Shown here piece by piece: positions 14,270 to 21,171 of a DNA stretch of 21,171 nt. The first letter of the stretch is position 1. Every line of letters begins with the position of its first letter. The notes under the pieces were generated by a model. It had not been told where the DNA came from and searched no databases. It saw nothing but the letters and a program-made list of their open reading frames with translations. Position numbers and translations under genes: made by a program. Origin of the DNA: Myxococcaceae bacterium (GTDB taxonomy: Bacteria; Myxococcota; Myxococcia; Myxococcales; Myxococcaceae); assembly GCA_018262385.1 (NCBI GenBank), contig JAGSPQ010000024.1, positions 1 to 21,171 of the forward strand, read 5' to 3'.

Positions 14270-15319
14270 ATGACTCTCACTCTGACCCGCACCTTTCTCG
14301 CCGCCGCTGCGGCCTGCCTCGCCCTCGTCGGATGCAACGGGAACAAGACGGTCGGCGGCGGATCCGCGACCGCCGAGTCCCCCGACACGGTGGTCGCCAC
14401 CTACGGCGCGGGCACCAAGATCACCTTGAAGCAGGTCGATGAGTCGCTCACCGACGAGCTGGCGGATCTCGAGAAGAAGAAGTTCCAGGCCCGCCGGCAG
14501 ACGATCGATCGGCTGATCCTCGAGGCGCTGGTGAAGGCCGAGGCGGCGAAGAAGGGGCAGAAGGAAGAGGAGTGGATCAAGGCCGAGATCGAGTCGAAGA
14601 TCCCCGACCCGACCGAGGAAGAGATGGCCGAGTTCTTCGCCAAGAACCAGGCGTCGATGCCCCCGGGCGCCACCCTCGAGACGATCAAGCCGCAGCTGAT
14701 CGGCTTCATGAAGCAGCAGAAGGGCCGCGACGTCGCCGCGAAGGTCTTCGAGGATCTGAAGAAGGCCAACAACGTCGTCGTCACCTTCAAGGAGCCGGCG
14801 AAGCCGAAGAAGGTCGTCGAGGCGAAGGGCCCGTCGAAGGGTCCGGACGGCGCGAAGGTGACGATCGTCGAGTTCTCCGACTTCCAGTGCCCGTTCTGCA
14901 GCCGCGCCTCGGCGACGGTCGACCAGGTGATGGAGCAGTACGCCGGCAAGGTGAAGCTGGTGTTCCGCCAGTTCCCGCTCGATTTCCACGAGAAGGCGCC
15001 CAAGGCCGCCGAGGCCGCGCTCTGCGCGAACGAGCAGAAGAAGTTCTGGGAGTTCCACGACATGCTGTTCAAGAACCAGGACAAGCTCTCGATCGACGAG
15101 CTGAAGGCCACCGCCACCACCCTCGGGCTCGACGCGGCGAAGTTCAACGAGTGCCTCGACTCCGGGAAGATGAAGAAGACCGTCGAGGAGGACACCGCGG
15201 CCGGCAAGAAGGTCGGCGTCACCGGCACCCCGGCGTTCTTCATCAACGGCACGATGCTCTCGGGCGCGCAGCCGATCGAGGCGTTCAAGGAAGTGATCGA
15301 CGCCGAGCTGAAGCCGTAG
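14270..15319 (+). CDS. DsbA-like thioredoxin-fold lipoprotein with SurA-like N-terminal region
   Basis: The product has 349 residues from the ATG at 14270; a GTG at 14243 in frame would only add residues before the signal. The lipobox LVGC puts the lipidated Cys at 22. Residues about 45-165 are charged and helical with QTIDRLILEALVKAEA and PTEEEMAEFFAKNQ. This resembles the chaperone part of SurA/PpiC-type proteins, without a rotamase domain. Residues about 185-349 are a DsbA/DsbG-type thioredoxin fold with the active site Cys207-Pro-Phe-Cys210 and the cis-Pro321 loop VTGTPAFFING. It probably acts on thiols of exported proteins in the periplasm, for example cytochrome or surface proteins; its partner is not known. 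Its stop overlaps the pyrF start by one base. Confidence 0.88.
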   Translation: MTLTLTRTFLAAAAACLALVGCNGNKTVGGGSATAESPDTVVATYGAGTKITLKQVDESLTDELADLEKKKFQARRQTIDRLILEALVKAEAAKKGQKEEEWIKAEIESKIPDPTEEEMAEFFAKNQASMPPGATLETIKPQLIGFMKQQKGRDVAAKVFEDLKKANNVVVTFKEPAKPKKVVEAKGPSKGPDGAKVTIVEFSDFQCPFCSRASATVDQVMEQYAGKVKLVFRQFPLDFHEKAPKAAEAALCANEQKKFWEFHDMLFKNQDKLSIDELKATATTLGLDAAKFNECLDSGKMKKTVEEDTAAGKKVGVTGTPAFFINGTMLSGAQPIEAFKEVIDAELKP

Positions 15320-16020
15320 TGAAGAATCGGCTCGCGCTGGCGGCGGATCTTCCGCTGCCCGAGGCGCTGGCGATCTACGCGAAGGTCGCTCCGTTCGTCG
15401 GGGTGGCGAAGGTGGGCCTGTCGCTCTTCGTCGAGCACGGGCCGGCAGCGGTGAAGGCGTTCGTCGATCAGGGCGCGCGGGTCTTCCTCGATCTGAAGCT
15501 CCACGACATCCCCAACACCGTCGAGCTGGCGGCGGCCCGCGCGGGCGCGCTGGGCGCGGCCTATCTCACCGTTCACGCCTCGGGCGGGAAGGCGATGCTC
15601 GAGGCGGCGGTGCGCGGATCGGCCGAGGGCGCGGCGAAGGCAGGCAAGTCCGCCCCGGTGATCCTGGCGGTCACGGTGCTGACCTCGATGGATCAGGCGG
15701 CCCTGGCGGCGACCGGGGTCGAGGTGTCGGTCGAGGCGCAGGTCGGCCGGCTGGCGGCGCTGGCGGCGCTGGCGGGGGCCGGCGGGCTGGTCTGCTCGGT
15801 GCGCGAGGTCGGCGCGGTGCGGATGATCGTCGGCCCTTCGATGGTGCTCTGCACGCCGGGGATCCGGCTGGCGGGCGCGGCGCAGGACGACCAGGCACGG
15901 GTCGACACTCCCGAGGCGGCGGTGCGCGCGGGGTCGAACCTGCTGGTGATCGGCCGGCCGATCTACGAAGCGGCCGACCCGGCGAAGGCCGCCGAAGCGA
16001 TCCTCGCTTCGATCAGCTGA
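15319..16020 (+). CDS. pyrF: Orotidine-5'-phosphate decarboxylase
   Basis: PyrF makes UMP from OMP, the last step of de novo pyrimidine synthesis. The 233 residues fit the short bacterial (group I) form. Asp10 sits in the first strand (ALAAD), and the catalytic motif [11 protein letters not shown] carries Asp58, Lys60 and Asp63. Later family segments are [22 protein letters not shown] and TPGIR, then VIGRPIY at the phosphate site. The start is GTG, one base inside the previous stop (TAGTG), so translation is probably coupled to the DsbA-like gene. Its TGA and the tyrS TGA share the palindrome TCAGCTGA, an 8-bp convergent overlap. Confidence 0.96.
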   Translation: MKNRLALAADLPLPEALAIYAKVAPFVGVAKVGLSLFVEHGPAAVKAFVDQGARVFLDLKLHDIPNTVELAAARAGALGAAYLTVHASGGKAMLEAAVRGSAEGAAKAGKSAPVILAVTVLTSMDQAALAATGVEVSVEAQVGRLAALAALAGAGGLVCSVREVGAVRMIVGPSMVLCTPGIRLAGAAQDDQARVDTPEAAVRAGSNLLVIGRPIYEAADPAKAAEAILASIS

Positions 16021-17317
16021 CCACCTTCACCAGGCAGTAGTCCTTCTTGCCCTTCTGCAGCAGCAGGTAGCGGCCGTTGATCAGCTGCGTCAGGTCGACC
16101 ACCGCCTTCAGATCGGTGACCTTCTCCTTGTTGATCGACAGCCCGTTGCCCTGGATCAGCTTCTTCGCCTCGCCCTTCGAGGCGAGCAGCCTGGCGTGAT
16201 CGCTGACCAGGTCGATCACCGACATCCCGGCGGTCAGTGCCTCGCGCGCCACCTCGGCGACCGGGACCCCGGCGCCCTTGAACACCGAGAGGAACTGATC
16301 CTCGCTCAGCGCCTCCAGCTGCCCGAGGGTGCCCTTGCCGAACAGCACGTCGGTGGCGGCCATCACCAGGTTCAGCTCGTCGGCGCCGTGCACCCGGGTG
16401 GTGATGTCCTGGGCGATCGTCTTCTGCAGCACCCGGTTCTGCGGCGCCGCGTGGTGCTCGGCCTCGAGCCCTTCGATCGTCGGCCGGTCGAGCAGGGTGA
16501 AGATCCGGATGTAGTTCTTCGCGTCCTCGTCCGAGGCGTTGAGCCAGAACTGGTAGAACTCGTAGGGCGAGGTCCGCTTCGGGTCGAGCCAGACGTTGCC
16601 GTGCTCGGTCTTTCCGAACTTGGTCCCGTCGGCCTTGGTGATCAGCGGGGTGGTGAGCGCGAAGGCGTCGCCGCGCTCCTTGCGGCGAATCAGCTCGGTG
16701 CCGGTGAGGATGTTGCCCCACTGATCCGAGCCGCCCATCTGCAGCTTCACGCCCTTGTTCTTCCACAGCCAGAGGAAGTCGTAGCCCTGCACCAGCTGGT
16801 ACGAGAACTCGGTGAACGACATCCCGTCGCGATCGTCGCCGGTGATCCGCTTCTTCACCGAGTCCTTCGCCATCATGTAGTTGACGGTGATGTGCTTGCC
16901 GACGTCGCGAATGAACTCGAGGAAGGTGATCGGCTTGATCCAGTCGTAGTTGTTGACGATCTCGGCCGCCTGCGGCCCGGGGCTGAAGTCGAGGAACCGC
17001 TCGAGCTGCTTCTTCTGGCAGGCGAGGTTGTGCTGGAGCGCCTGCTCGTCGAGCAGGTTGCGCTCCTCGGACTTGCCGGACGGATCGCCGACCATCCCGG
17101 TGGCGCCGCCGATCAGCGCGATCGGCTTGTGCCCCGACTGCTGGAAGTGCAGCAGCATCATCACCTGCACCAGGTTGCCCACCCCCAGCGAGTCGGCGGT
17201 CGGATCGAACCCGATGTAGCCGCAGACGAGCTCCTTGTTCAGCAGCTCGGCGGTGCCGGGAACGGCGTCGTGCAGCATCCGCCGCCACTTCAGCTCTTCG
17301 ACGAAGTCCTTCTTCAT
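16013..17317 (-). CDS. tyrS: Tyrosyl-tRNA synthetase with altered HIGH motif
   Basis: TyrS charges tRNA-Tyr. The product has 434 residues from the ATG at 17317 ([12 protein letters not shown]); the frame is open nine codons further. The Rossmann core has [26 protein letters not shown], the tyrosine-pocket segments [10 protein letters not shown] and [10 protein letters not shown], the KMSKS-type loop KFGKTEHGN, and a C-terminal S4 domain (about 370-434). The class I HIGH motif, however, reads Gly45-Val-Gly-Asn48 instead of His-Ile-Gly-His; Thr40 is kept. In the well-studied Geobacillus enzyme His45 stabilises the adenylation transition state. The codon for residue 45 is GGG on a clear frame. 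Everything else looks intact, so the enzyme is probably functional. It is the last gene of a five-gene minus-strand run, 30 bp after the creatininase gene. Confidence 0.95.
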   Translation of the reverse strand: MKKDFVEELKWRRMLHDAVPGTAELLNKELVCGYIGFDPTADSLGVGNLVQVMMLLHFQQSGHKPIALIGGATGMVGDPSGKSEERNLLDEQALQHNLACQKKQLERFLDFSPGPQAAEIVNNYDWIKPITFLEFIRDVGKHITVNYMMAKDSVKKRITGDDRDGMSFTEFSYQLVQGYDFLWLWKNKGVKLQMGGSDQWGNILTGTELIRRKERGDAFALTTPLITKADGTKFGKTEHGNVWLDPKRTSPYEFYQFWLNASDEDAKNYIRIFTLLDRPTIEGLEAEHHAAPQNRVLQKTIAQDITTRVHGADELNLVMAATDVLFGKGTLGQLEALSEDQFLSVFKGAGVPVAEVAREALTAGMSVIDLVSDHARLLASKGEAKKLIQGNGLSINKEKVTDLKAVVDLTQLINGRYLLLQKGKKDYCLVKVVS

Positions 17318-17347
17318 TTGGCCGCGCTGGTTACCACGTCGCAAACC

Positions 17348-18313
17348 CTATGGGGTCGGCTGCCAGACGGCCTCGAGCGGCACCGGCGGGTTTCCAGGGG
17401 TGAAGGGCAGGTACTTCAGCCAGGAGAGGATCGGCGCCGGCGAGCGCGCCTGCCCGTAGAGCACCGCCTCGGCGGCGACCGCGTAGCGATCGATGATCGC
17501 GCGGGCGAACGACGCGCCGGCGGCGGGCGAGGCGAGGGCGGGCGCGCCGGTGTAGCCGGGGAAGGGACGCAGCGCGAACCACGCCATCCCGGTGCCGGCG
17601 AGATCCATTTCCTGCGCCCGGCGGGTGAAGCCGAGCGCCCGGGCGGCCGCCGCGGCGAAGGGGTAGGCGCCGCGGGCCACCAGGGGCGGGCAGGGCGGCA
17701 GCTGGCGGAAGTTGGGCCGCACCGAGTCGGCCGCGTAGTGCAGCGCCAGCGAGGTCTCGAAGAAGCCGGCGTGGAAGTCGAGCGCCAGCCCCCGCCAGGC
17801 GCGCGCGCGGGCCACCGGATCGGCGATGGTGTCGAAGGCGGCCTTCAGCGCGTCGTCCTCGCCTGCGTCGAACTGCAGCAGTTGCTGCAGCAGCAGGTTC
17901 AGCGGCGAGAGCACCCGGACTGCCCGCGCGCGCAGCCGCTCGACCCCCGCCTCGATCGCCAGCGCGTGCAGCGGGCTGCCGTGGAACGTCATCAGCCCCA
18001 CCCGCTGCGCCCCGGCGTCGGCCAGCTGCCCGCAGGCGGCGAGCACCCGCGCCTTCACCTCGGCCAGCGGGGTCACGATCGTGCCTGGCCCCGGAGCGGG
18101 ATCGAAGCCGACGTCGAGATCCGGAGCGATCAGCAGCGGCCCGCGCCCCAGCCGCTGGTGGAGATCGCGCGCCAGCCCGACGCTGATCAGGTGATCGTTG
18201 AGCAGCGACAGGTGGGGCCCGTGGTACTCGATCGGGTTGATCGGCAGGTACACCACCGCGCCTTCGCTCAGCGGCGCCTGGTGGGCGGCGAGGAAGTCGG
18301 AGAGCGCGGCCAT
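17348..18313 (-). CDS. Creatininase-family amidohydrolase
   Basis: This 321-residue protein fits the creatininase family of metal-dependent amidohydrolases. That family includes creatininase, the archaeal formamide hydrolase ArfB and the mycofactocin peptidase MftE. The metal-binding strand LPINPIEYHGPHLSLLND gives Glu29, His31 and Asp40. The later DFHAGFFETS corresponds to the family HAGxxETS, with Phe where Glu is common. The NGHGGN segment of classic members is replaced by TFHGSPLH. The start is set by GGAGG (18320-18324), 6 nt before the ATG; a GTG at 18319 overlapping the moaA stop is the alternative. Its substrate is unknown. Its place after moaA hints at pterin or cofactor chemistry, an inference only. 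Confidence 0.85.
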   Translation of the reverse strand: MAALSDFLAAHQAPLSEGAVVYLPINPIEYHGPHLSLLNDHLISVGLARDLHQRLGRGPLLIAPDLDVGFDPAPGPGTIVTPLAEVKARVLAACGQLADAGAQRVGLMTFHGSPLHALAIEAGVERLRARAVRVLSPLNLLLQQLLQFDAGEDDALKAAFDTIADPVARARAWRGLALDFHAGFFETSLALHYAADSVRPNFRQLPPCPPLVARGAYPFAAAAARALGFTRRAQEMDLAGTGMAWFALRPFPGYTGAPALASPAAGASFARAIIDRYAVAAEAVLYGQARSPAPILSWLKYLPFTPGNPPVPLEAVWQPTP

Positions 18314-18315
18314 CT

Positions 18316-19323
18316 TCACCCTCCGCGGGTGTGCATCTCGAGGTGGGGATCCGCGCGCAGCTGGCCGGCGGTCTTCAGCGCCGCGCGCTGGCGGTGGAGC
18401 GCGAGGCGGACCTCGGCGCCGCGGTCGGCGCGCGCGCTCCAGCCGGAAGTCAGCAGCGGCCCCAGCGGCTCTGCGCGGCGCAGCGGCCCCTTCAGATCGA
18501 TTCCCTGCTCGGCGTAGAGGCAGGTGAACCACTTGCCGTCGGCGGTCACCCGCGACCGATCGCACGAGCGGCAGAACGGGGCGGTGGTGGAGGCGATGAT
18601 CCCGAACGTCCGGCCGTCGGGCAGCCGGAACCGCTCGGCCGGCGCGCGGGACTCGGTGACCAGCGAGTCGATCTTCCCGTAGTGGCTGCCCAGCTTCTGC
18701 AGCAGCTCTGCGCGCGAGACGACCTGGTCGCGCGACCACCGGGTGGCTCCGCCGACGTCCATGTACTCGATGAAGCGCAGCTCGGCGGAGTGGGACGCGG
18801 CGAGCTCGAGCAGCGGCACCAGCTCGTCGTCGTTGACCCCGCGCATCACCACGGTGTCGATCTTCAGCCCTTTGGGAAACCGGGCGGCGGCGATCCCTTC
18901 CAGCACCTGGGCGTGCTGGTCGCGGCGGGTGAGGGCGGCGAACCGCTTCGGATCGAGGGTGTCGAGGCTGACGGTGATCCGGTGCAGCCCCGCCTCGCGC
19001 AGCGCCTGGGCCTGCTCGGCGAGCAGCACCCCGTTGGTGGTGAGGGCGAGGTCGGTGATCTGGGGACGGGCGGCGAGCAGCTTCACCAAGGTCGACAGCT
19101 GCTTTCGCACCAGCGGCTCGCCCCCGGTCAGCCGGACCCGATCGACGCCGAGGGCGCAGAACGCGCCGACCACCGCGTCCAGCTCTTCGAAGGACAGGAT
19201 CTCGCGGCTGGGGAGCCAGCCGTAGTCCTCTTCCGGCATGCAGTACGCGCAGCGCAGGTTGCAGCGGTCGGTGACGCTGACGCGAAGGCTGGAGAGCGGC
19301 CGGCGAAGTGCGTCGAGGGTCAC
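18316..19323 (-). CDS. moaA: GTP 3',8-cyclase MoaA
   Basis: MoaA is the radical-SAM enzyme that starts molybdenum cofactor synthesis from GTP. The 335 residues fit the family (about 325-340). The N-terminal [4Fe-4S] cysteines are Cys21, Cys25 and Cys28 (TDRCNLRCAYCMP). The SAM-contact GGEPL follows LTG. The C-terminal cluster has CRSCD and a third Cys 13 residues later (WFTC). The essential terminal Gly-Gly is kept (HTRGG). It starts at GTG, overlapping the HD-GYP stop by 4 bp, and is followed almost directly by the creatininase-family gene. No other moa, moe or mob gene is in the window, so the rest of the pathway must lie elsewhere. Confidence 0.96.
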   Translation of the reverse strand: MTLDALRRPLSSLRVSVTDRCNLRCAYCMPEEDYGWLPSREILSFEELDAVVGAFCALGVDRVRLTGGEPLVRKQLSTLVKLLAARPQITDLALTTNGVLLAEQAQALREAGLHRITVSLDTLDPKRFAALTRRDQHAQVLEGIAAARFPKGLKIDTVVMRGVNDDELVPLLELAASHSAELRFIEYMDVGGATRWSRDQVVSRAELLQKLGSHYGKIDSLVTESRAPAERFRLPDGRTFGIIASTTAPFCRSCDRSRVTADGKWFTCLYAEQGIDLKGPLRRAEPLGPLLTSGWSARADRGAEVRLALHRQRAALKTAGQLRADPHLEMHTRGG

Positions 19324-20525
19324 GGCGAGACGGGCGCGTTGGGTGTCGCGAGCTTCTCTTCGGACGCCGGCGCGGCCGCACCGGGCTCTTCAGCCGGTTT
19401 CGCCAGGTCCTTCTTCTTGTCGCGCAGCAGCTCTTCGTTGCGCCGCTGGATCTCGGCCTTCTTCGCCACCATGTCGGCCTTGATCTTCAGCAGGCCGTCT
19501 TCGCCGATGTCGAGGAACGCGCGGACCACTTCGGGGTCGAACTGGGTGCCGCCGCAGCGCGCGATCTCCTGCACCGCGTTGGCGAAGGTGGTGCCCTTGC
19601 GGTACGGCCGATCGCTGGTCATCGCGTCGAGCGTGTCGGCGACGGCGAAGATCCGCGCGCCGATGTGGATCTCTTCCCGTCGCAGGTTGCGGGGGTAGCC
19701 CTGGCCGTCCCACCGCTCCTGGTGCGAGAGGACGATGTTGGCGGGGATCGAGAGGAACTCGATCTGCTGGATCATCTGGTAGCCGATGTCCGGGTGGCGC
19801 CGCATGTCGACCCACTCCTCGGGAGTGAGCTTGCCCGGCTTGAGCAGCACCGCGTCGGGGACGCCGATCTTGCCGATGTCGTGCAGCAGCGCGCCGCGGC
19901 CGATCTCGTCGAGCTCCGCGCCCTTGATCGTCATCCGCGTCGCGACGGCGGTGGTGTACTGAACCACCCGCTGCGAGTGGTCGGACGTCTCGTGCTCGCG
20001 GGCGTCGAGCGCCGTCACCAGGGCGAGCAGGGTGTTCTGGTAGGTGCTGGCGATGTTCTTCAGCGCCGAGCGCAGCTCGGTGGTGCGGTCGCGGACCTTC
20101 CGCTCGAGCTTCTTCTGGTACCGCTTGCGGGCCATCTCGATGCGCCGCTTCGCCAGCGCGCGCTCGATCGATCGGATCAGGTCGGTGAGCTTCGGCGGCT
20201 TGAGCAGGTAGTCGACCGCGCCGCGCCGCAGGCAGTCGACCGCCGCCTCGGTGTCGCCGTAGCCGGTGAGCATGATCACCGAGGTGTCGGGGAACTTCTC
20301 CCGGAAGGTCTCGAGCAGCCACAGGCCATCGCGGCCCGGCATCTTCATGTCGCTGATCACCAGCGGCGTCTCGTCCTGGGTCGCGAGGTCGACCGCCATC
20401 TCGGCGCCGCTGGCGACGGCGCAGTTGTAGCCTTCCTCGCTGAGGAGCACCGAGATGACGTCGCGCACCGACTCGTCGTCGTCGACGATCAGGATGCGGG
20501 GAGGGACGGGGGGGATGGCTTCCAC
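19320..20525 (-). CDS. Response regulator with HD-GYP domain (c-di-GMP phosphodiesterase)
   Basis: This 401-residue protein is a receiver plus HD-GYP fusion. The receiver (about 10-125) starts ILIVDDDES, has the phospho-acceptor Asp59 (VISDMKMPGRDG), the switch Thr (IMLTGYGD) and the conserved Lys (YLLKPP), so it looks phosphorylatable. A coiled-coil linker (about 125-165) follows. The HD-GYP domain has HDIGKIGVPD and HQERWDGQGYP, the catalytic signatures for hydrolysis of cyclic di-GMP. The last 60 or so residues are a charged, Ala/Pro-rich tail. No DNA-binding domain is present. The partner kinase is not in the window. It lies 11 bp after thiO and its stop overlaps the moaA start. Confidence 0.94.
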   Translation of the reverse strand: MEAIPPVPPRILIVDDDESVRDVISVLLSEEGYNCAVASGAEMAVDLATQDETPLVISDMKMPGRDGLWLLETFREKFPDTSVIMLTGYGDTEAAVDCLRRGAVDYLLKPPKLTDLIRSIERALAKRRIEMARKRYQKKLERKVRDRTTELRSALKNIASTYQNTLLALVTALDAREHETSDHSQRVVQYTTAVATRMTIKGAELDEIGRGALLHDIGKIGVPDAVLLKPGKLTPEEWVDMRRHPDIGYQMIQQIEFLSIPANIVLSHQERWDGQGYPRNLRREEIHIGARIFAVADTLDAMTSDRPYRKGTTFANAVQEIARCGGTQFDPEVVRAFLDIGEDGLLKIKADMVAKKAEIQRRNEELLRDKKKDLAKPAEEPGAAAPASEEKLATPNAPVSP

Positions 20526-20536
20526 GGTTGGGGACT

Positions 20537-21171
20537 TTAGGAGGGAAGGCGGTCGTACCGGAAGGGCTTGAGGTCGACCGACGTGCGTTGCGCATGTACC
20601 AGTTGACTCACCAGCCGGGCAGTGACTGGTGCGAGTAACACCCCGTTTCGGAAATGGCCCGTCGCAAGCAGAAGATTTTCAAGCGGTCCCTTCCCAATCA
20701 CCGGCAGCGCTCCGGGGGCGTGGGGGCGCAGGCCGGCCCAGGAGCGGGTGATCGGCACGTCGGCCAGCCCCGGGCACAGCGCGCGCACCGCGGCGGTGAG
20801 CTGCTCCACCCCGGCGGGGGTGGGGGAGGGGTCGAAGCCGACCCACTCCTCGGTGCTCCCGGCCACGGCGCGCCCGTCGGCCCGGGGGATCAGGTAGCAG
20901 CGGGGACCGCCGAGAATCCGGGAGGGCAGCTGGGCGCTGCGCAGCTCGATCATCTGACCGCGCACCGGCTGGATCAGCTCGGGCGCCACCCGGGAGCCGG
21001 CGATGCGCGAGGACCAGGCCCCCGCGGCGAGCACCACCCGATCCGCGGGCTCGAAGCCGCCTGCGTGCTGCACCCCGGTGGCCCGGCCGGCCTCTTCGGT
21101 GAGCTGGGTCACCTCGGCGCTCACCAACCGCACTCCGGCGCGGCGGCACGCCTCGACCAGGGCGGGAAGAA
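20537..21171 (-). CDS. thiO: Glycine oxidase ThiO, C-terminal part (cut by the window edge)
   Basis: About 210 C-terminal residues of a FAD-dependent amine oxidase lie in the window, and the frame is open to the right edge, so the true start is beyond 21171. Signals are VVLAAGAWSS, a late dinucleotide-domain strand; QPVRGQMIEL and SWAGLRPHAPGALPVIG in the substrate domain; and ATGHFRNGVLLAPVTARL, closely resembling the ThiO/DAO-family C-terminal FAD motif. ThiO makes iminoglycine for the thiamine thiazole. A general D-amino-acid dehydrogenase is the alternative, but GHFRNGVLLAP favours ThiO. It is the upstream member of the minus-strand run with HD-GYP, moaA, creatininase and tyrS. Confidence 0.85.
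   Translation of the reverse strand, partial: LPALVEACRRAGVRLVSAEVTQLTEEAGRATGVQHAGGFEPADRVVLAAGAWSSRIAGSRVAPELIQPVRGQMIELRSAQLPSRILGGPRCYLIPRADGRAVAGSTEEWVGFDPSPTPAGVEQLTAAVRALCPGLADVPITRSWAGLRPHAPGALPVIGKGPLENLLLATGHFRNGVLLAPVTARLVSQLVHAQRTSVDLKPFRYDRLPS

Noticed and set aside
17348..19323. A mycofactocin-type system (radical SAM plus creatininase-like MftE)
   Set aside because: The radical-SAM protein is a true MoaA with the C-terminal cluster and Gly-Gly end. No mftA-like precursor or mftB gene is present.
17348..19381. A 677-residue frame that would fuse a MoaA-region peptide to the creatininase protein
   Set aside because: The part beyond 18313 is out of frame with real moaA and has shadow composition. 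GGAGG at 18320-18324 sets the creatininase start.
1..21171. CRISPR arrays, tRNA genes, insertion sequences or att sites
   Set aside because: None were seen by reading both strands. The only tandem repeat is the coding minisatellite, and no transposase or integrase motif appears.

Overview
The window is high-GC chromosomal DNA with tightly packed genes, many GTG and TTG starts, and frequent 1-8 bp gene overlaps. It most likely comes from a myxobacterium or close relative (Myxococcota). The clearest lineage sign is a secreted protein whose C-terminus has the MYXO-CTERM pattern: a Gly-Cys-Gly-Cys motif, one hydrophobic helix, then an Arg-rich tail. Lineage is inferred from such traits and was not tested by alignment. 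I see no tRNA, rRNA, CRISPR array, insertion sequence or phage gene. No gene-free stretch exceeds 230 bp.

Layout. Positions 1-124 are non-coding, with two inverted repeats. Positions 125-2795 (minus strand) hold a three-gene run: a lipoprotein, an AI-2E-family membrane protein, and a secreted LPMO-like protein with a Gly-rich spacer. Positions 2848-5840 (plus) hold ridA, a proline-rich membrane protein, a 13-heme c-type cytochrome and an overlapping Ig-like lipoprotein. Position 5845-6573 (minus) is a probable outer-membrane barrel. Positions 6595-9230 (plus) hold a PilZ protein and a large degenerate-receiver/DUF4388/TPR membrane protein. Positions 9309-10477 hold ruvC-ruvA behind a probable LexA (SOS) box. 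Two minus-strand genes (an SRPBCC-like protein and a lipoprotein) separate these from ruvB (12022-13041). Positions 13268-16020 (plus) hold lpxC, a DsbA-like lipoprotein and pyrF. The minus-strand run from the right edge to 16013 holds thiO (partial), an HD-GYP response regulator, moaA, a creatininase-family protein and tyrS.

How the genes fit together. Housekeeping functions dominate: recombination (RuvABC), lipid A synthesis (LpxC), pyrimidine, thiamine and molybdopterin synthesis (PyrF, ThiO, MoaA), tyrosine charging (TyrS) and imine detoxification (RidA). Among them sit lineage-type surface, redox and signalling genes: the multiheme cytochrome with its coupled lipoprotein, the LPMO-like protein, and two c-di-GMP-related proteins (PilZ and HD-GYP).

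The points most worth a second look are: the His-brace protein with MYXO-CTERM; the 13-heme cytochrome/lipoprotein pair; a receiver lacking its phospho-acceptor Asp; an SOS box before ruvCA; a sigma-54-type promoter before lpxC; a TyrS whose HIGH motif reads GVGN; and translational coupling of HD-GYP, moaA and creatininase genes. None of these amounts to a proven new system.
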